From the NCBI GenBank assembly GCA_021789795.1, contig JAJYJA010000034.1, forward strand, positions 1 to 17,381: DNA of 17,381 bases, written 5' to 3'. This stretch comes from Deltaproteobacteria bacterium. GTDB lineage: Bacteria > Desulfobacterota > Desulfobulbia > Desulfobulbales > VMSU01. Position numbers and translations under genes: made by a program. A model generated the notes under the pieces. The model did no database searches. It was not told where the DNA came from and saw only the letters and a list, made by a program, of their open reading frames with translations. This document shows, in pieces, positions 15,203 through 17,381 of this stretch (the first letter of the stretch is position 1; every line of letters begins with the position of its first letter).

Positions 15203-15243
15203 CCCCCGGCCCGCGCCTCCAAATGGCAGGCGCGGGCCGGGGG
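15203..15243 (-). terminator. Very stable GC hairpin after glnK
   Basis: CCCCCGGCCCGCGCCT (15203-15218) and its exact reverse complement (15228-15243) make a 16-base-pair stem with a nine-base loop, 13 bases beyond the glnK stop. On the minus strand it is followed by GAAAAC, not a T tract, so it is not a canonical intrinsic terminator. It most likely ends or protects the amtB-glnK transcript. Confidence 0.6.
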
Positions 15244-15256
15244 AGGCTAGTGGCGC

Positions 15257-15595
15257 TCAGATGGCCGTCTCGCCCCGTTCGCCGGTGCGGATCCGCAGCA
15301 CCTCCTCGACCGGCAGCACGAAGATCTTGCCGTCGCCGATCTTGCCGCTGTTGGCGGCCTGACGGATGCAGTCCGCCACCGGCTCGGCGTCCGCGGAGCT
15401 GACGACCAGCTCGATCTTGATCTTGGGGATGAAATCCACCACGTACTCGGCGCCGCGGTAGATCTCGGTGTGCCCCTTCTGCCGTCCGTGGCCCTTGACC
15501 TCGCTGATGGTCATGCCGTTGATGCCCCGGGCGTTTAAGGCGTCTTTTACCGCCTCCAGGGCGGAAGGCTTGATTATGGCTTCGATTTTCTTCAT
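15257..15595 (-). CDS. glnK: P-II nitrogen regulatory protein (GlnK/GlnB type)
   Basis: 112 residues, the exact family length. P-II trimers sense 2-oxoglutarate and ATP/ADP and control ammonium transport and nitrogen metabolism. The T-loop carries the uridylylation Tyr at position 51 in YRGAEYVVDF. Residues GxKG(H/R)GRQKGH (35-42) and the C-terminal signature region GKIGDGKIFVLPVEEVLRIRTGE are intact. GGAG lies 7 bases before ATG 15595. It follows amtB by 52 bases on the same strand, the arrangement in which the GlnK paralogue plugs the AmtB pore under ammonium excess. I use glnK on that context. The sequence alone does not separate GlnK from GlnB. Confidence 0.96.
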   Translation of the reverse strand: MKKIEAIIKPSALEAVKDALNARGINGMTISEVKGHGRQKGHTEIYRGAEYVVDFIPKIKIELVVSSADAEPVADCIRQAANSGKIGDGKIFVLPVEEVLRIRTGERGETAI

Positions 15596-15647
15596 GTTTT
15601 TTCTCCGGTACTGGTCAGTGGTCGAGAGGGGGTGCGCTGGTCGCCGA

Positions 15648-16865
15648 TTACGAGGTGTAACCGACCTCGCTGTGCTGGGTCAGGTCGAGGCCCTGGATCT
15701 CGTCCTCGCTCTCCAGGCGCAGGCCGCCGGTCACCGCCCCCACCACCTTGAGGATGACGGTGGTCAGGATCAGGGAGTAGAGGATCGAGGCCCCGGCCCC
15801 GAGGGCTTGAATCAGAAACTGGTGGGGGTTGCCGAAGAACAGGCCGTTGGCCCCCGCCGGGTTGACGGCCAGGGAGGCGAACAGGCCGGTGGCTAGAGCC
15901 CCCCAGAGGCCGCCCACCCCGTGTACCCCCACCACGTCTAAGGCGTCGTCGTAGCCCAGCTTGCCCTTGGCCAGTACCGCCAGATAACACAGACCCCCGG
16001 CGACCAGGCCGATGATCACCGCCGAGATGGGGCCGACGAAGCCCGCCGCCGGGGTGATGGCCACCAGCCCGGCCAGGGCCCCGGACACCGCGCCCAGGGT
16101 GGTGGGCTTACCCTGGATCAGCCACTCCACCGCCAGCCAGGAAAGCACCGCCGCCCCGGTGGCCACCTGGGTGGTGAAGAAGGCGAGCGCCGCCGTCTCG
16201 CCGGCGGCCAGGGAGGAGCCGGCGTTGAATCCGAACCAGCCGAACCACAATAGCCCGGCCCCCAGGATGGTCATGGGCAGGTTGTGGGGGTGGAACGACT
16301 CCCGGCCCCAGCCCTTCCGCTTGCCTAGCATGATGGCGGCCACCAGGGCGGCGATGCCGGAGTTGATGTGGATGACGGTGCCGCCGGCAAAATCCAGCGC
16401 CCCCAGCTTGCCCAGCCAGCCGCCGCCCCATACCCAGTGGCAGATCGGCAGATAGACCAGGGTGCTCCACAGGGTGATGAACAGCAGGTAGGCGCTGAAC
16501 TTCATCCGCTCGGCGATGGCCCCGGAGATCAGGGCCGGGGTGATGATGGCGAACATCAACTGAAAGGCGCAGAACAAGAGGTCGGGGATGGTCTTGGCAT
16601 AGGGGCCGGGGCTCAGGGTTACCCCGTGCAGGCCGAGCAGGCTTAAGTTGCCAATCAGTCCGTGCACGTCGGGGCCAAAGGCCAGGGAGTAGCCGTACAG
16701 CACCCAGATCAGCGACACCACCCCCAGGCAGATCATGCTCTGCATGATGGTGCCCAGGACATTTTTGGAACGTACCAGGCCGCCGTAGAAGAGGGCCAGA
16801 CCGGGGGTCATCAGCATGACCATCGCGGTTGCGATTAGCATAAAAGCGGTGTCACCAGTGTTCAT
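15648..16865 (-). CDS. amtB: Ammonium transporter AmtB
   Basis: 405 residues from ATG 16865, with GGAG 7 bases upstream. The frame runs on to 16949, but that extension (MCLSSRP...) would cover the predicted sigma54 promoter and is rejected. The protein is an inner-membrane channel of about 11 helices, starting TAFMLIATAMVMLMTPGLALFYGGLV, the family's first helix. The pore twin-His pair is visible in VIHINSG and VGVHGVGG, and a Phe gate in FQLMFA. The C-terminal tail, EDEIQGLDLTQHSEVGYTS, is the canonical P-II-responsive cytoplasmic tail. There is no cleaved signal peptide. It forms an operon with glnK. Confidence 0.97.
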   Translation of the reverse strand: MNTGDTAFMLIATAMVMLMTPGLALFYGGLVRSKNVLGTIMQSMICLGVVSLIWVLYGYSLAFGPDVHGLIGNLSLLGLHGVTLSPGPYAKTIPDLLFCAFQLMFAIITPALISGAIAERMKFSAYLLFITLWSTLVYLPICHWVWGGGWLGKLGALDFAGGTVIHINSGIAALVAAIMLGKRKGWGRESFHPHNLPMTILGAGLLWFGWFGFNAGSSLAAGETAALAFFTTQVATGAAVLSWLAVEWLIQGKPTTLGAVSGALAGLVAITPAAGFVGPISAVIIGLVAGGLCYLAVLAKGKLGYDDALDVVGVHGVGGLWGALATGLFASLAVNPAGANGLFFGNPHQFLIQALGAGASILYSLILTTVILKVVGAVTGGLRLESEDEIQGLDLTQHSEVGYTS

Positions 16866-16942
16866 CGTCTTCTCCAAAATTAGATGGGTCAAGTTTAAAG
16901 TGGCAAGGGTGAGCCGCGCCACATCCGTTGGCCGTGAGGATA

Positions 16943-16959
16943 AGCACATCTGGGGCCAA
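16943..16959 (-). promoter_or_regulatory. Sigma54-type promoter of amtB-glnK
   Basis: On the minus strand TTGGCCCCAGATGTGCT (16959-16943) has the -24 GG and -12 GC dinucleotides exactly 10 bases apart and matches 10 of the 13 defined positions of YTGGCACG-N4-TTGCW. Start would be about 16931, with a 66-base leader. AT-rich DNA just upstream (16960-17015) could hold a bending-protein site. No clear palindromic NtrC site was found by eye. Nitrogen control of amtB-glnK by sigma54/NtrC is the known rule in many proteobacteria. Confidence 0.65.
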
Positions 16960-17205
16960 TCGTGAATAAATTAAATTAATATCTTGTAATAGCTTGCTAT
17001 TTTAATGAAGGTCTGCCTGTGGTTTTGTCGGCAATAGCTTTACATTTTAGTAAATTCGTCATTCTCTTTATTGCATTTATGTTCGATAAGAAATTGCCAA
17101 GGCCCGGGGGCGGCGTGGTCAGTTTTTTTTCGCTGGCCGGCCTGGGAACCCTATCCGCCGGGCGGGTTTTTTGTTGTCCGGGCCCGGCCCTCGTGATACG
17201 TTGTT
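16960..17205. other. Intergenic region without a supported gene
   Basis: AT-rich from 16960 to about 17100, then GC-rich with T tracts at 17123-17130 and 17166-17172. CCGC, loop CGG, GCGG then TTTTTT (17155-17172) could be a small plus-strand terminator, but no gene precedes it. A 63-codon frame from 17019 has no homologue I recognise and crosses these sites, so I do not call it. Confidence 0.5.
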
Positions 17206-17256
17206 GGTAACTATCCAGCTTAGTGCCGCAGAATTGGCATCTGCTGGATAGTTACC
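17206..17256. repeat. Perfect 14-base inverted repeat upstream of the glycosyltransferase
   Basis: GGTAACTATCCAGC (17206-17219) and GCTGGATAGTTACC (17243-17256) are exact reverse complements, separated by 23 bases. The interior has a second small inverted pair, TGCC (17224-17227) and GGCA (17236-17239). The 51-base unit could fold as one long hairpin or cruciform. No coding sequence lies inside. Confidence 0.8.
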
Positions 17257-17264
17257 GTTGTTGG

Positions 17265-17324
17265 GGAGCGAGGGCCTTCCGTCCCCGCCCTTGCGCCTTA
17301 AAGCGGGCGGAACGCCCGCGCTCC
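17265..17324. repeat. Imperfect 20-base inverted repeat, second hairpin
   Basis: The 20 bases from 17265 (GGAGCGAGGGCCTTCCGTCC) match the reverse complement of 17305-17324 at 17 of 20 positions, with a 20-base loop. It starts 9 bases after the previous inverted repeat and ends 17 bases before the glycosyltransferase start codon, so it would lie in the leader of that gene. It resembles small GC-rich palindromic intergenic repeats of other bacteria. Confidence 0.65.
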
Positions 17325-17341
17325 TTAGGTCAGCCAATGCC

Positions 17342-17381
17342 ATGCGACTAATCGTCCAAATCCCCTGTCTTAACGAGGAGC
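17342..17381 (+). CDS. Glycosyltransferase family 2, first 13 codons (runs off window)
   Basis: ATG 17342 opens a frame reading MRLIVQIPCLNEE to the window edge. This is the characteristic start of GT-A fold, family 2 glycosyltransferases: a hydrophobic first strand, then PCxNEE at the nucleotide-sugar site. The start is supported by this motif, since the nearby ATG 17337 hits a stop after four codons. The ribosome site is weak. Family 2 enzymes make polysaccharides or glycolipids. Substrate cannot be told from 13 residues. Confidence 0.65.
   Translation, partial: MRLIVQIPCLNEE

Noticed and set aside
16866..16949. A longer amtB start (28 extra codons)
   Set aside because: Would cover the sigma54 promoter, adds a non-conserved segment, and ATG 16865 has a good ribosome site and the family N-terminus.
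17019..17210. A 63-codon plus-strand frame between amtB and the glycosyltransferase
   Set aside because: No good ribosome site or domain, and it crosses T tracts and the first inverted repeat.

Overview
This GC-rich window comes from a Gram-negative bacterium. The gene content (PEP-CTERM sorting signal, MJ0042-type zinc finger fused to ParA, cNMP/HDOD regulator, rpmH-rnpA-yidD-yidC-jag-mnmE order) best suggests a deltaproteobacterial-grade organism (Desulfobacterota). That assignment is inference from gene order and domain style, with no database search behind it. No rRNA, tRNA, CRISPR array or transposase gene was seen.

Layout. (1) 1-1057: the 3' end of a TPR protein, convergent with a PEP-CTERM exported protein. 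(2) 1220-5366, plus strand: a sigma70-like promoter, then a PilZ protein, a ribbon-helix-helix (RHH)-like protein, a zinc-finger ParA ATPase and a membrane protein with an N-terminal zinc ribbon and a C-terminal retropepsin-like domain. This looks like a ParA/DNA-binding-partner module tied to c-di-GMP and an envelope protein. (3) 5422-8773, minus strand: a membrane-anchored MshEN (c-di-GMP-binding) protein with no ATPase, an M23 peptidase/GIY-YIG nuclease fusion, and a cNMP-binding/HDOD regulator. (4) 8844-13965, minus strand: the conserved RNA-processing and membrane-insertion operon rpmH-rnpA-(small ORF)-yidD-yidC-jag-mnmE, with a clear promoter. An undescribed 51-codon ORF sits between rnpA and yidD with ATGA overlaps at both ends. 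(5) 14014-15173, minus strand: a cyclophilin-FKBP fusion isomerase with its own promoter. (6) 15203-16959, minus strand: amtB-glnK nitrogen module with a sigma54-type promoter. (7) 16960-17381: intergenic DNA with two consecutive long inverted repeats, then the first codons of a family 2 glycosyltransferase running off the edge.

The most unusual items are the M23/GIY-YIG fusion, the ParA/RHH/zinc-ribbon protease cluster, the ATPase-less MshEN protein behind an 11-base G tract, the double-coupled small ORF, and a family of short intergenic repeats (about 2268, 5366, 6287, 15018). The repeats share an AGGAGCC...GGCTCCTTATGCCGT core or an internal GGACAATT...CTCTTA(C/A)GGC segment.
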